A DNA stretch of 64,000 bases from Bacteroidota bacterium (lineage in GTDB: Bacteria > Bacteroidota > Bacteroidia > Flavobacteriales > Weeksellaceae). The DNA lies in the NCBI GenBank assembly GCA_023394415.1, contig JAEXAR010000020.1:8835-72834 (forward strand), written 5' to 3'. This document shows positions 51,381 through 59,264 of this stretch, piece after piece (the first letter of the stretch is position 1; every line of letters begins with the position of its first letter). The notes beneath the pieces were generated by a model. The model did no database searches and had not been told where the DNA came from. It saw nothing but the letters and a program-made list of their open reading frames with translations. The translations under genes and the position numbers were made by a program.

Positions 51381-52391
51381 TTAAATATTGAAATCACGCT
51401 TTGGATTCAACAAATAAATTATGAGGAATAATAACAAAGAAACTGCCAAAAAATATTGATAATAGTGAACAGCGCTTTGGGAATCGATCATCACATTAGT
51501 AGAACCGCTTTTCTCGTTGATACTGCTGATAATTTTTTTCGCTGTATCCTCAATATTGTTTCCGTCTATATAATTTCCACCGGTTCCGCTTGCAAGTGCT
51601 TTAAGTGCGTTGGTCTGTCTTTTTGTTACAACGGTTTCACCCGTCGTCATATCTACTTTATATCCCATTAACTGTCCGTAAATATATTCCGGAACAGGTG
51701 CACCTTCTTCAGTACCAATCCCTACACTTGTAATTCTTACGCCTTCTTTCTTGGCGAGATTTAAAGCTGCTCTGTCATTACCTTCATTATCTTCTCCATC
51801 ACTTATGAGAATGATTTGTCTTGCTCCTTTAGGAACATTCTTGAACTTCTTCACCACTTCTTCCATGGCTTTCAAAAAATCCGTCCCTTGAATTTGAACA
51901 ATTGAAGTTTCTACACCACTGATATACGTTTCTGCAGCAGTAAAATCTGTTGTTAAAGGCATTATGGAACGAGATTCACCTGCGAAAACTACAATTCCAA
52001 CTCTGTCGTTGGTAAAGCCTTTCAGTGAATTTATCATTACATTTTTCGCGGTGGATAAACGATTGGGCTGTATATCTTCAGCATTCATTGAGTTGGAAAC
52101 ATCTAACAAGAAAATAACATTATTCATTTTCTGTTGTGATTTTATCTGCTCGTTTCCGCCTAATAAATCAATAATTGCAAATATTAAGAACGTGAATGCC
52201 AAAAGGTATAAAACAGGAAATATTTTTGAAAATTTATTGGTTTTTTCAAATAAATCTTCCTGAAAGCGCTGTTCTGCAAAAAGTGATTTTCTGGCATTTC
52301 TCCATTTCACAAAAGCCACCAGTATCACTCCGATTAACGGAATGACTAAAAGCAGTAGCAGATACCAATAATTTCCTAAAGTCCAGTTCAT
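51381..52391 (-). CDS. batB: VWA protein of the Bat operon (BatB)
   Basis: 336-residue inner-membrane protein with N-terminal membrane helices (about 8-30 and 57-75), a von Willebrand A domain with complete MIDAS motif (DVSNSM; later the Thr of PLTTDF and the Asp of SDGEDNEG), and a C-terminal helix. ATG at 52391 overlaps the stop of the upstream batA (TGATG). An in-frame GTG one codon earlier is an alternative. Confidence 0.9.
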   Translation of the reverse strand: MNWTLGNYWYLLLLLVIPLIGVILVAFVKWRNARKSLFAEQRFQEDLFEKTNKFSKIFPVLYLLAFTFLIFAIIDLLGGNEQIKSQQKMNNVIFLLDVSNSMNAEDIQPNRLSTAKNVMINSLKGFTNDRVGIVVFAGESRSIMPLTTDFTAAETYISGVETSIVQIQGTDFLKAMEEVVKKFKNVPKGARQIILISDGEDNEGNDRAALNLAKKEGVRITSVGIGTEEGAPVPEYIYGQLMGYKVDMTTGETVVTKRQTNALKALASGTGGNYIDGNNIEDTAKKIISSINEKSGSTNVMIDSQSAVHYYQYFLAVSLLLFLIIYLLNPKRDFNI

Positions 52392-53389
52392 CACAGCACC
52401 GATTTATAAAAAAACCATCTCAAAAACGCGTCTATCAGCAATGTAAAAAACGCTATCCACAAAAAAATCCTGAAATATTCTTTGTAATTATAAAGTTTAG
52501 ATGATTTTACATCCGATTTTTCCATTTGGTTGATTTCATTGTAAACCTCCGCCAAACTTGAATTGGATGTTGCACGGAAGTATTTCCCTCCTGTTTTTCT
52601 TGCTATATCCAAAAGTGTAGGTTCATCAATTTTCACCTCTGTTTCGGTAAAAACCAATTCACCAAAAATATCTACACTTGTTGGCATCAATGCATATCCA
52701 TTAGTTCCAATCCCGATGGTGTACACTTTAATATTATTGCCTAAAGCCAAATCTGCTGCAACTTGTGGTGCCATTGCATTTTCAATGGTATTAACCCCAT
52801 CCGTCATCAGAATGATGATTTTACTTTTCGCTTTGCTGTGTCTCAAATGACTTACCGCAACCGAAAGCCCTTCGCCAATTGCAGTTCCGGGATTTAGTTC
52901 CAAAGGATCGATATTCTGAATTTCATCAATCACAATCTGATGATCCGTTGTTACCGGAACTTTTGTTACCGCTTCTCCTGAATACGTTACCAAACCAATT
53001 CTGTCGTTAGGTCTTTGCTTCACAAAATCTACTGCTATGCCTTGTAAAGCACGCAATCTATCAGGCTCAAGGTCTTTGGAAAGCATACTTAAAGAAGTGT
53101 CGATAGTCAGCATAATATCAACCCCTTTAGTTTCGTCGTGTTGGTCTGATATAGTAAACGTTCTTGGCCTTGCCATTGCAATAATAAGCGCCGAAAGGAT
53201 GAAATATTTTGATATTTTGAGCAGAAACAATACAAACAGAAAATTGCTGTTCTCCGTCATATTGTTAGTTGTAGGAACTTTAATACCTTTCTTACGCTTT
53301 TTTCCTAAATCCTTTAAAAGGAGAGGTATAAAAGCTAAAAAAAGCAGCAAAAACCAAGGACTGTGAAACTCAAAATTAAAATCAAACAT
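52391..53389 (-). CDS. batA: VWA protein of the Bat operon (BatA)
   Basis: 332 residues with membrane helices at ~10-28, 55-75 and near the end (~308-328), and a VWA domain with MIDAS DTSLSM (about 96-101), the Thr in PVTTDH and the Asp in MTDGVN. BatA and BatB form membrane-attached complexes in related operons. It overlaps the upstream gene by 8 bp. Confidence 0.92.
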   Translation of the reverse strand: MFDFNFEFHSPWFLLLFLAFIPLLLKDLGKKRKKGIKVPTTNNMTENSNFLFVLFLLKISKYFILSALIIAMARPRTFTISDQHDETKGVDIMLTIDTSLSMLSKDLEPDRLRALQGIAVDFVKQRPNDRIGLVTYSGEAVTKVPVTTDHQIVIDEIQNIDPLELNPGTAIGEGLSVAVSHLRHSKAKSKIIILMTDGVNTIENAMAPQVAADLALGNNIKVYTIGIGTNGYALMPTSVDIFGELVFTETEVKIDEPTLLDIARKTGGKYFRATSNSSLAEVYNEINQMEKSDVKSSKLYNYKEYFRIFLWIAFFTLLIDAFLRWFFYKSVL

Positions 53390-54278
53390 CTTTCCTCAAA
53401 TTTTCAAATTCCAAATCCTTTGATGAGCGTTTCACAAAATCCCTCATATCATTGAAGTCTTTTTCCATTGTTGTCTGATCTGGGAACGTTTTCGCAAACT
53501 TCACCAAATCACCACGAAGAAAGATGTCTTCAACAAGTTTTTCATTGCCTTGTGAAATGGTTTGGTTACGCTTCATCACCTCAATTAAATCATCCGTTAG
53601 CAGTACATCTGCTGGAATTTTGTATTGTTTCGTCAGGAAGTTGCGTGATATATCAATCAGTTCCACATAGAATGAGCGGTAATTTCCAGCCTCAATATAT
53701 TTTTTCTTTTTAAGTTGATCGAGTTGCTTTAAGGTTTGATTGGTTGCTACAACAGGCGAAGATTTGCGCTTTCTTCCGTATTTCAAAATCATTATAATAG
53801 CAATAATAAGCGCTATTAAAGCTAACAAACCGAGAATATACCATTTATACATTTCCCAATAGCTTGCTACATCCATTTCCACGCCTTTATTTTTCATAAT
53901 GTCATTAATCTTGTCGCCTTTTTGTGCGGTATTAATAACTTCAAGCTCGTAAGAAATGGTTTTGGAAACATCGTTGCCGATTTTCACTTCAAATTCAGGA
54001 ATGGTAAATTTTCCTTCTTCAAAAACAGTAAATTCTACAACTCTCTCATAAGTATCACCTTGTACCGAAACGCTATCGTTGATTTCTTCAAAATGAAAAG
54101 GTAACAATTCATTTTTGGGAGGCAATTTAACAGCTTTCCCTGCCAAACCGTCTACACGAATTTTATATACATTAGGTTCGCCAAGTGCAATGGTTTTTTT
54201 CTCTAACACCGAATAAAGCGTTTGAGAAAAAGCTGAAAAACTTATAAGAAGAGTAAATATGTATAATAGTTTTTTCAA
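53382..54278 (-). CDS. BatD-like/DUF4381-type membrane protein
   Basis: 298 residues: signal peptide (1-18, LISFSAFSQ), a BatD-like beta domain (~20-120), one membrane helix (~147-170) and a helical cytoplasmic domain (~185-298, with GNYRSFYVELIDISRNFL). The start appears to be TTG at 54278, as no ATG is close. It is between DUF58 and batA, where Bacteroidota commonly have such a protein. Its exact role is unknown. Confidence 0.78.
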   Translation of the reverse strand: MKKLLYIFTLLISFSAFSQTLYSVLEKKTIALGEPNVYKIRVDGLAGKAVKLPPKNELLPFHFEEINDSVSVQGDTYERVVEFTVFEEGKFTIPEFEVKIGNDVSKTISYELEVINTAQKGDKINDIMKNKGVEMDVASYWEMYKWYILGLLALIALIIAIIMILKYGRKRKSSPVVATNQTLKQLDQLKKKKYIEAGNYRSFYVELIDISRNFLTKQYKIPADVLLTDDLIEVMKRNQTISQGNEKLVEDIFLRGDLVKFAKTFPDQTTMEKDFNDMRDFVKRSSKDLEFENLRKDV

Positions 54279-54317
54279 TGTTAAAATCTGGTTGTAATGT
54301 TAACGATCTTCAACAAT

Positions 54318-55181
54318 TTATCTTTTCTGAAAATATTGGTATAAGAATTTAGAATAATCGTCTCCGGTATTAATATTCATAAATCCGGCAGAACTGTTCT
54401 CAAAATCTTCTTTTAATTGATGGATACGCTGTTTCTGTTTTTCAGCAAAGTTATAGCGCCATCTTTTATTAGAGGTGTTAGCCCAAACTTGTTTTCCGGT
54501 TTCTGCATCGCGGAAGAGTGCGTAACCTATATCTGGAATTTCATTGTCTTTATCATCAAAAATCCTCATTGCAAGAAGCGAGTGTTTTTTAGAGGCCACC
54601 CCCAAAATTTTCTTACTGAAATCATCCTCAAAATCTGAGAACATAAAAACAAACGACTTCTTCTTAAAAACATTCATCATATATTCCAGAGCAGCATCAA
54701 TATTGCTTTTCGCAGGAACATAATCTGCCGTTAAAATCTGTGCTATAATCGCCAAAATATGTTTTCTGCCTTTTTGTGGTGGGATTACTTTATACACCTT
54801 ATCTGCAAACAAAATCATTCCGACCTTATCATTATTTCCTGCCGCAGAAAATCCTAAACTTGCACAAATTTCTGCAACGTATTCCCTTTTAAGTGCGGTT
54901 TTTGTGCCATAATCCATTGATGCAGAAATGTCGACCATCAGCATTACTGTTAGTTCACGCTCCTCTTCCATTACCTTTACGTAAGGTTCTTTGAAACGTG
55001 CCGTTTTATTCCAGTCGATCATTCTGATTTCATCTCCAAACTGATATTGGCGCACTTCAGAAAACGTCATTCCTTGCCCTTTAAATGCAGAATGATATTG
55101 TCCCATAAGCGTAGCTTCAGACTTTTTTCGTGTCCGAATTTCTATTTGCTTTACTTTTTTTACAATATCTTTTATCTGCAT
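54318..55181 (-). CDS. DUF58 protein
   Basis: 287-residue DUF58 protein with a VWA-like fold. FSEVRQYQFGDEIRMIDWN (residues ~38-56) is the DUF58 signature; MVDISASM is a MIDAS-like motif. It links the MoxR ATPase to the Bat proteins. It is separated from moxR by 94 bp that include a 7-bp-period tract. Confidence 0.9.
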   Translation of the reverse strand: MQIKDIVKKVKQIEIRTRKKSEATLMGQYHSAFKGQGMTFSEVRQYQFGDEIRMIDWNKTARFKEPYVKVMEEERELTVMLMVDISASMDYGTKTALKREYVAEICASLGFSAAGNNDKVGMILFADKVYKVIPPQKGRKHILAIIAQILTADYVPAKSNIDAALEYMMNVFKKKSFVFMFSDFEDDFSKKILGVASKKHSLLAMRIFDDKDNEIPDIGYALFRDAETGKQVWANTSNKRWRYNFAEKQKQRIHQLKEDFENSSAGFMNINTGDDYSKFLYQYFQKR

Positions 55182-55196
55182 TTTGGTTTTGGTAAA

Positions 55197-55231
55197 GGTT
55201 TCCAGTTTCAGGTTTCAGGTTACAAGTTTCA
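55197..55231. repeat. 7-bp-period tract between moxR and DUF58
   Basis: ggtttcc, agtttca, ggtttca, ggttaca, agtttca. Its reverse complement (TGAAACT type) resembles the tract at 45405-45474. Confidence 0.75.
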
Positions 55232-55275
55232 TATATAATCTCACACCCATTAACTCTTGAAATTTTCGACTCAAA

Positions 55276-56280
55276 TCAAGGTGCTTGTATTTTTGAAAGA
55301 ATTCGGCTTACAATTTCTTCTGCATCAATTTCCTCTGCCTCTGCCTCAAAACTTAAACCAATTCTGTGACGCAAAACATCTTTAGCAATTGCTTTCACAT
55401 CTTCAGGAATTACAAATGCTCTGTTTTTAAGGAACGCAAAAGCTCTGGAAGCAATAGCAAGGTTGATAGATGCTCTTGGTGAAGCACCGAAACTAATATA
55501 GTTTTTAAGTTCCGCGAGTCCATATTTTTCCGGGAATCTGGTTGCAAAAACCATATCAAGAATATATTTTTCGATTTTTTCGTCTAGATAGATTTGGTTT
55601 ATCAGCTCTTTTGCCTCCACTACATTCTGTAAAGAAATTACAGGTTTGATATGCGGTTGGTGTGAAGTTGAAACCATACGCATTACCTTTCTTTCATCTT
55701 CAAATTCGGGATAATCAATCTTACACTTCAGCATAAAACGGTCGCTTTGAGCTTCCGGCAAAAGATAAGTACCTTCTTGATCAATAGGGTTTTGTGTTGC
55801 TAAAACCAAAAAAGGTTTTGGTAATGGCATTGTTTCATCACCAATAGTTACCTGTTTTTCTTGCATAGCTTCAAGAAGAGCAGATTGAACTTTCGATGGT
55901 GCACGGTTTATCTCATCCGCTAATACAAAGTTGGCAAAAATAGGACCGCGTTTTATTGAAAAATCATTTTCTTTAATATTATAAATCTGTGTCCCCACTA
56001 CATCTGCAGGCAACAAATCCGGTGTAAACTGAATTCTTGAAAAATTACCGTGAACCGCTTCTGCAAGAGATTTAATCGCTAATGTTTTAGCAAGACCGGG
56101 AACACCTTCCAAAAGAACGTGACCATTTCCCAAGAGTCCAATTAAAAGCCTGTCGATCATATATTCTTGACCAACAATTGCTTTATTAATTTCTTCTTTA
56201 AGTAATGTAAAATAATAGTTTTGCTCCCTTACTTTCTCGGTTAATTGTTTAATATCTTCCGCTTGATGTAATTCTGACAT
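55276..56280 (-). CDS. MoxR-type AAA ATPase
   Basis: 334-residue MoxR family AAA+ ATPase. Walker A is VLLEGVPGLAKT, Walker B FVLADEINRAPSK, sensor 1 VLATQNPID and sensor 2 GASPRASINL. It is a chaperone-like ATPase that acts on VWA proteins and is first in the Bat operon. ATG at 56280 (MSELHQAED) is chosen over the upstream in-frame ATG at 56316, which would add 12 residues not usual in the family. Confidence 0.94.
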   Translation of the reverse strand: MSELHQAEDIKQLTEKVREQNYYFTLLKEEINKAIVGQEYMIDRLLIGLLGNGHVLLEGVPGLAKTLAIKSLAEAVHGNFSRIQFTPDLLPADVVGTQIYNIKENDFSIKRGPIFANFVLADEINRAPSKVQSALLEAMQEKQVTIGDETMPLPKPFLVLATQNPIDQEGTYLLPEAQSDRFMLKCKIDYPEFEDERKVMRMVSTSHQPHIKPVISLQNVVEAKELINQIYLDEKIEKYILDMVFATRFPEKYGLAELKNYISFGASPRASINLAIASRAFAFLKNRAFVIPEDVKAIAKDVLRHRIGLSFEAEAEEIDAEEIVSRILSKIQAP

Positions 56281-56377
56281 AAGTCTGATTTTAAATAATT
56301 CGTAAAATTGCGACAAATACCAGCACTAATCAACATATTATATGCCATATTTGAGTTAAAGTTTGTTAAAAAGTTTA

Positions 56378-56522
56378 AAGACCGAAGTCTTAAGTCCGAA
56401 GATTTGGTTACTTCATAAAAAAATGTCATTGCTTAATCAATGCGGAATTTATTAATTTTCTATCTTTAATAAACATTAAAAATTCACCTTCTATATTCGG
56501 ACTTCAGACCTCTGTCTTCTTG
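56378..56522. repeat. Inverted pair of 7-bp-period tracts
   Basis: aagaccg, aagtctt, aagtccg, aagattt at 56378-56405 and, in opposite sense, attcgga, cttcaga, cctctgt, cttcttg at 56495-56522, with ~90 bp of AT-rich DNA between. They lie in the divergent moxR-dinB region. Confidence 0.7.
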
Positions 56523-56542
56523 TCACTCTCAATTAATTAGCC

Positions 56543-56550
56543 TATTTTTG
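56543..56550 (+). promoter_or_regulatory. DinB-like gene -7 box
   Basis: TATTTTTG, 19 bases before the ATG at 56570. Confidence 0.55.
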
Positions 56551-56569
56551 ACCTCTAAAAACACTAGAA

Positions 56570-57040
56570 ATGAACTATCATTTTAAGGCTCACCGACAAG
56601 TAAGAAATAACTTGCTTGATATATTGCAAAACACCTCACTGGATGATTTGATGACCATTCCGGACGGTTTCAACAATAATATTTATTGGAACATCGCACA
56701 CGTTGTTGCTACGCAGCAATTGCTTTGTTATTATTTGAGCGGAAATCCTTTCAGAATTGATAAATACTGGATTGAAACTTACAAAAAGGGAACTCTTCCC
56801 AACCTGAATGTGCAACAGTCTGAAGTTGAAGATTTAGCCTTCTTACTAACAGAAACTTCAAAAATTTTAATGAAAGATTACGATGCCGATTTCTTTTCAG
56901 ATTATACACCTTATACCACAAGTTTTGGTATGGATTTGAAGAGCATTCAGGATGCCATCATTTTCAACAATATGCACGAAAGTTTGCATTACGGCTATGT
57001 TTTGGCACAAAAAAGAGCCTTAATTGGTGAAAAGTATTGA
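56570..57040 (+). CDS. DinB family protein
   Basis: 156-residue four-helix DinB/YfiT-like protein. The metal-site histidines are visible as the His of WNIAHVVATQQL and the last His of NNMHESLHYGYV; the third would be the N-terminal His of AHRQV. Such proteins are often mycothiol- or bacillithiol-dependent transferases. The function here is open. Confidence 0.85.
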   Translation: MNYHFKAHRQVRNNLLDILQNTSLDDLMTIPDGFNNNIYWNIAHVVATQQLLCYYLSGNPFRIDKYWIETYKKGTLPNLNVQQSEVEDLAFLLTETSKILMKDYDADFFSDYTPYTTSFGMDLKSIQDAIIFNNMHESLHYGYVLAQKRALIGEKY

Positions 57041-57086
57041 AAGTCGAAGATTTTTTCAAGCTAACACTATAAATTTTAATTATAAA

Positions 57087-57120
57087 ACTTCCGTCTTCGG
57101 ATTCCCGATTTCGGACTTTA
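57087..57120. repeat. 7-bp-period tract upstream of rlmB
   Basis: acttccg, tcttcgg, attcccg, atttcgg, acttta, ending seven bases before the rlmB ATG. A short inverse stretch (AAGTCGAAGATTTTT) directly follows the DinB stop. Confidence 0.7.
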
Positions 57121-57126
57121 CAAAAT

Positions 57127-57876
57127 ATGACAGATAAGAAAGACGATTTTATATTCGGTTTACGCCCTGTAATAGAAGCGATTGAAGCAGGAAAAACCAT
57201 TGATAAAGTATTTGTGCAAAATGCACTTCAGGGACCGATTTATGCTGAACTAAAAACGATTTTAGCAAAACATAAAATCCGCCCCAACTACGTTCCTGTA
57301 GAAAAACTGAACCGATTCACCAGAAAAAACCATCAAGGTGTTGTTGCATTTATTTCGGATGTCCCATTTCACAAAATCGAAGATTTGTTGCCACAGATTT
57401 TTGAAGAAGGAAGAATACCATTTCTTCTTATTCTGGACCGTTTAACCGATGTAAGAAATTTTGGAGCCATTTGCAGAACTGCAGAGTGTGTGGGAATTGA
57501 TGCGGTAATTATACCAGAAAAAGGTGCTGCACCTTTAAATTCTGATGCTATAAAAACATCTGCAGGTGCTATTTACAATATCAAAATCTGTAAGCAAAAC
57601 AATTTGGCGCATACGGTAGATTATCTTCAGCAAAGTGGCGTACAGGTTTTTTCAGCGACAGAAAAAGCTCAAAAACTTATTTATGATGTCGATTTTACAG
57701 AGCCATGCGCATTGGTAATGGGAAATGAAGAAACCGGAATTTCTAAAGAAGTTCTGCATCATTCAGACGAAAAAATAAAACTCCCGATCGAAGGAAAAAC
57801 CCAATCATTAAACGTGTCTGTTGCTTGCGGCGCGATTTTATATGAAGCTGTGAGACAGAAAAGCTTGAAAATTTAA
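57127..57876 (+). CDS. rlmB: 23S rRNA guanosine-2'-O-methyltransferase
   Basis: 249-residue SpoU/TrmH-family enzyme that methylates G2251 in the 23S rRNA P-loop. The N-terminal substrate-binding domain (~1-80, DFIFGLRPVIEAIEAGKTID) is followed by the knotted SPOUT domain with LDRLTDVRNFGAICRTAE, VMGNEETGISKEVL and IEGKTQSLNVSVACGAILYE. All key motifs are present. Confidence 0.95.
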   Translation: MTDKKDDFIFGLRPVIEAIEAGKTIDKVFVQNALQGPIYAELKTILAKHKIRPNYVPVEKLNRFTRKNHQGVVAFISDVPFHKIEDLLPQIFEEGRIPFLLILDRLTDVRNFGAICRTAECVGIDAVIIPEKGAAPLNSDAIKTSAGAIYNIKICKQNNLAHTVDYLQQSGVQVFSATEKAQKLIYDVDFTEPCALVMGNEETGISKEVLHHSDEKIKLPIEGKTQSLNVSVACGAILYEAVRQKSLKI

Positions 57877-57965
57877 TGGTGAAAGTGTTGAGTATCGAGA
57901 ACTAACTCAAATCAAAAACCTGAATCCCGAAACCCGAACCTCGCATCTGGTAACTCGAAAAAAGT
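57877..57965. repeat. Long 7-bp-period tract after rlmB
   Basis: Starting at the base after the TAA: ggtgaaa, gtgttga, gtatcga, gaactaa, ctcaaat, caaaaac, ctgaatc, ccgaaac, ccgaacc, tcgcatc, tggtaac, tcgaaaa. It fills most of the space before the DUF6263 gene. Confidence 0.75.
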
Positions 57966-57984
57966 AAAATTTAAAATTATATCA

Positions 57985-59046
57985 ATGAAAAAATTAGCAG
58001 CAGTAGCAATCTTCTCTTTGGCAATGGTTGCCTGCAAAAAAGATACAAAAACAGTTACCAAAATTGATCCTAAAACCGGAGAAAAAATAACTGTAGAAGT
58101 TCCCGTAAGTGACTCTACAAAAACTGAAACGGCTGTTGTAGTTGCAGATCCGGCTATAAAAGAGGTAAACGGCGTTTATATACAATCTTTTAAGCTTGAA
58201 AAAGGAAAAACTTATCCTTTAACGACTTACCAAAGAAACGTACAAACGATGACCGGACCAGACGGAAAATCAGTTTCAGGAACCACCAATTCTACTGATG
58301 AAATGTCGTTTACTGTAAACGATTTCAAAGATGGCGTGTATGACATTTCCATTAATCTTTTAGGGAAAAGCAGTTCGCAAACAGCCAACGGAAAAACTGT
58401 TTCTTTAGATACAAAAAGTGCAGCACCAGCAGATCCTAATCTTAAGATGATGTGGACGATGAACAAAGCTCTGGTTGGAAACAAACTTCAAATGAAAATG
58501 AAAGAAAATGGTGAAGTGATTTCTATCTCTGGCTTTGAACCTATTTATACAAAAATCAACACTGCCGCATCCGGACAGATTAAAGACGCAAAACAAAGAA
58601 CCGCTTTTGTGAATAGTTTTAAGCAAAGCTTTGATCAGAATTCAATTAAAGAGCAGTTTACAAAAAACCTGATGATCTTGCCAAAAACCGGCGCAAAAGT
58701 GGGGCAAAAATGGACAGAAACTGAAAATGCAACACCCGACGGAAGTGTAAAACTGACCACCACTTATATGCTTAAAAGTGTGGATAACGGTATGATCAAT
58801 CTTACTGTAACCGGCGGAATTCCTAAAAAATCTGATAAAAAATCACAACAAGGAATGACACACAGCATCAGTTCTGAACTGTCGCAAAACGGAACAGTAA
58901 CCATTGATCAAAACACTGGCTGGATTAAAAATCAAAATATCTCAGTAAAAACCAATCAAACCGAAAGTTTGTCAGACGGAAAACAAACGCAAACGATGAA
59001 AAGTTCAACAACTTCTACCGTGATTGTGAACCCTCAAAACAAATAA
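57985..59046 (+). CDS. DUF6263-like lipoprotein
   Basis: 353 residues. A lipoprotein signal ends MVAC (C17), followed by a Lys/Thr/Val-rich linker and a domain containing YPLTTYQRNVQTMTGPDGKS and VGQKWTETE, matching DUF6263 as I recall it. Function is unknown. It is 5 bp before the DUF4834 gene. Confidence 0.75.
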   Translation: MKKLAAVAIFSLAMVACKKDTKTVTKIDPKTGEKITVEVPVSDSTKTETAVVVADPAIKEVNGVYIQSFKLEKGKTYPLTTYQRNVQTMTGPDGKSVSGTTNSTDEMSFTVNDFKDGVYDISINLLGKSSSQTANGKTVSLDTKSAAPADPNLKMMWTMNKALVGNKLQMKMKENGEVISISGFEPIYTKINTAASGQIKDAKQRTAFVNSFKQSFDQNSIKEQFTKNLMILPKTGAKVGQKWTETENATPDGSVKLTTTYMLKSVDNGMINLTVTGGIPKKSDKKSQQGMTHSISSELSQNGTVTIDQNTGWIKNQNISVKTNQTESLSDGKQTQTMKSSTTSTVIVNPQNK

Positions 59047-59051
59047 AAAAA

Positions 59052-59264
59052 ATGAAAATTATACTGCTCACCATACTTTCTACAATTATTATTTTTTTCG
59101 TGTGGAATATTCTGAAAAGAATTTTTTTCAACTCGTTTTATCAGTTTCCAAAACCTAATGAAACGATGAAAAAAGAAAATAAAACTATCAACCAAAAAGT
59201 AAACTGGGACGCAGAAACCGTAGATTACGAAGAAATAAAAGAATCGAAAAATGGCGAAAAATAA
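59052..59264 (+). CDS. DUF4834 small membrane protein
   Basis: 70 residues: one N-terminal membrane helix (~3-22) and an acidic/basic tail ending with VDYEEIKESK. It looks like DUF4834, a flavobacterial family of unknown function. It overlaps YfhO's start by 14 bp, so it is translationally coupled to it. Confidence 0.65.
   Translation: MKIILLTILSTIIIFFVWNILKRIFFNSFYQFPKPNETMKKENKTINQKVNWDAETVDYEEIKESKNGEK

Noticed and set aside
48806..56280. Bat operon as something novel
   Set aside because: Gene order MoxR-DUF58-BatD-like-BatA-BatB-TPR-BatD is standard for Bacteroidota.
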